A stretch of 6,183 bases of DNA from assembly GCA_947464665.1 (NCBI GenBank), contig CANHXV010000118.1, forward strand, positions 1-6,183, read 5' to 3'. The notes beneath the pieces were generated by a model. That model saw only the letters and a program-made list of their open reading frames with translations, was not told where the DNA came from and made no database searches. Below, piece by piece: positions 5,320-6,183 of this stretch (the stretch's first letter is position 1; every line of letters starts with the position of its first letter). Source of the DNA: Comamonadaceae bacterium (lineage in GTDB: Bacteria; Pseudomonadota; Gammaproteobacteria; Burkholderiales; Burkholderiaceae_C). The position numbers and the translations under genes were made by a program.

Positions 5320-6183
5320 TCATGACAAGCGTGTCACGCCAGGCAACTCACACGCATAAATGGCATTGCGAAGTGCGGCAATGGCCTCGTAGCGCGTGAA
5401 ACTTTTGCGCCATACCAAGACCACACGTCGGGTGGGTGGCAAGCCCCCTGCTTCGTCCACGATGGGCAAGTAAGCGATGTCGGGATCTTCGTGTTTTTTT
5501 CGCTTGGCCGTTTCAGCCAAGGCTTCTGCAGGCACCGACAAACGTGGCACCAAAGTGACACCCATGCCAGCAGCCACCATGTGCTTGATGGTTTCCAAGG
5601 ATGAGCCTTCAAAGCTTTTGCGAATACCCTCTGCATTGCTAGAAAACCTGGCAAATTCAGGACACACTTCGAGCACATGGTCTCTGAAGCAGTGGCCATT
5701 GCCCAGTAGCAACATGGTTTCGTTTTTAAGTTGCTCTGCAGTAATCGATTTTTTCTTGGCCAACACATGCTTCACGGGCAATGCGGCCATGAAAGGTTCA
5801 TCGTACAAAGCGGCGGTGGCCAAACCCGTGTCGGGAAAAGGCTCGGCCAAGATGGCGCAATCTATGTCACCAGCGCGCAGCATCTCCATGAGTTTGACCG
5901 TGAAGTTCTCTTGCAACATCAAAGGCATTTGCGGTGCCTTCTTCATCATCTGGCGCATCAAATCGGGCAGCAAGTAAGGGCCAATGGTGTAGATCACGCC
6001 CAAACGCAATGTGCCCGCCAAGGGGTCTTTGCCGCGCTTGGCAATTTCTTTGATTTCGGCGGCTTGCTCCAACACGAGTTGGGCATGCCGAATAATTTCT
6101 TCGCCCAAAGGCGTGGCGCTCACCTCATTGGCGCTGCGCTCAAACAATTTCACATCGAGTTCTTCCTCGAGTTTTTTGATGGC
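5320..6183 (-). CDS. oxyR: Hydrogen-peroxide-sensing LysR-family regulator OxyR (N-terminus off right edge)
   Basis: OxyR is a DNA-binding tetramer that switches on peroxide defence genes when a disulphide forms between two cysteines. The frame is open to the right edge, where it begins AIKKLEEELDVKLFERS, the end of the LysR winged helix-turn-helix (recognition helix and wing). By comparison with E. coli OxyR about 35 residues are missing, so the GTG at 6153 is an internal Val codon and not the start. The effector domain carries the OxyR hallmark GHCFRD, with the peroxidatic Cys encoded at 5691-5689 and the resolving Cys at 5664-5662. These are 9 residues apart, the same spacing as Cys199 and Cys208 in E. 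coli. Other matches are YTIGPYLLPDL (with the conserved Thr), SSLETIKHMVAAGMGVTLVP, and RRVVLVWRKSFTRYEA near the C-terminus. These cysteines separate it from ordinary LysR regulators. It lies upstream of ubiA in the same orientation. Confidence 0.95.
   Translation of the reverse strand, partial: AIKKLEEELDVKLFERSANEVSATPLGEEIIRHAQLVLEQAAEIKEIAKRGKDPLAGTLRLGVIYTIGPYLLPDLMRQMMKKAPQMPLMLQENFTVKLMEMLRAGDIDCAILAEPFPDTGLATAALYDEPFMAALPVKHVLAKKKSITAEQLKNETMLLLGNGHCFRDHVLEVCPEFARFSSNAEGIRKSFEGSSLETIKHMVAAGMGVTLVPRLSVPAEALAETAKRKKHEDPDIAYLPIVDEAGGLPPTRRVVLVWRKSFTRYEAIAALRNAIYACELPGVTRLS

Noticed and set aside
301..6183. Frequent TTGGCC/GGCCAA words throughout, reminiscent of an uptake or methylation signal
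   Set aside because: Most fall in coding frames as common Leu-Ala, Ala-Lys or Gly-Gln codon pairs with no regular spacing; a genome-wide count would be needed to claim more.
1..6183. Search for CRISPR arrays, tRNA or rRNA genes, insertion sequence ends and attachment sites
   Set aside because: No regularly spaced repeat array, tRNA-like fold, transposase or terminal inverted repeat pair was seen on either strand by eye.

Overview
The window is an ordinary bacterial chromosomal segment with a strong Betaproteobacteria (Burkholderiales, probably Comamonadaceae-like) flavour. This rests on the sequence style of UbiA, OxyR, GlpD and the first residues of ribosomal protein L14, and on the oxyR-ubiA-proC grouping. 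The taxonomic call is from memory of family sequences, not from a search.

Layout from left to right. Positions 1-57 (minus) hold the first 19 codons of rplN (ribosomal protein L14), the gene that heads the spc ribosomal-protein operon in many proteobacteria. Positions 58-300 are non-coding: a likely sigma70 promoter for rplN, a leader of roughly 170 nt with several small hairpins and a 14-bp tandem duplication, and a nested inverted repeat just after glpD. Positions 301-3459 (minus) are a tight two-gene glycerol operon, glpK then glpD, 6 nt apart. Positions 3460-3587 are a shared divergent control region with three phased CCGAAA words. proC (plus) follows at 3588-4430 and meets ubiA (minus, 4431-5279) tail to tail with no bases between the two stop codons. 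From 5320 to the right edge (minus) lies oxyR, lacking its first ~35 residues because the window ends.

The genes form three functional groups. GlpK phosphorylates glycerol, and GlpD oxidises the product to dihydroxyacetone phosphate while passing electrons to quinone. UbiA makes the prenylated precursor of ubiquinone, and OxyR, just upstream of it, senses peroxide. ProC performs the last step of proline synthesis. rplN belongs to the translation machinery.

I found no mobile element, CRISPR array, toxin-antitoxin pair, defence gene or other new system. The points most worth a second look are regulatory: the rplN promoter and leader placed directly behind a glycerol operon, and the phased repeat in the glpK/proC control region.
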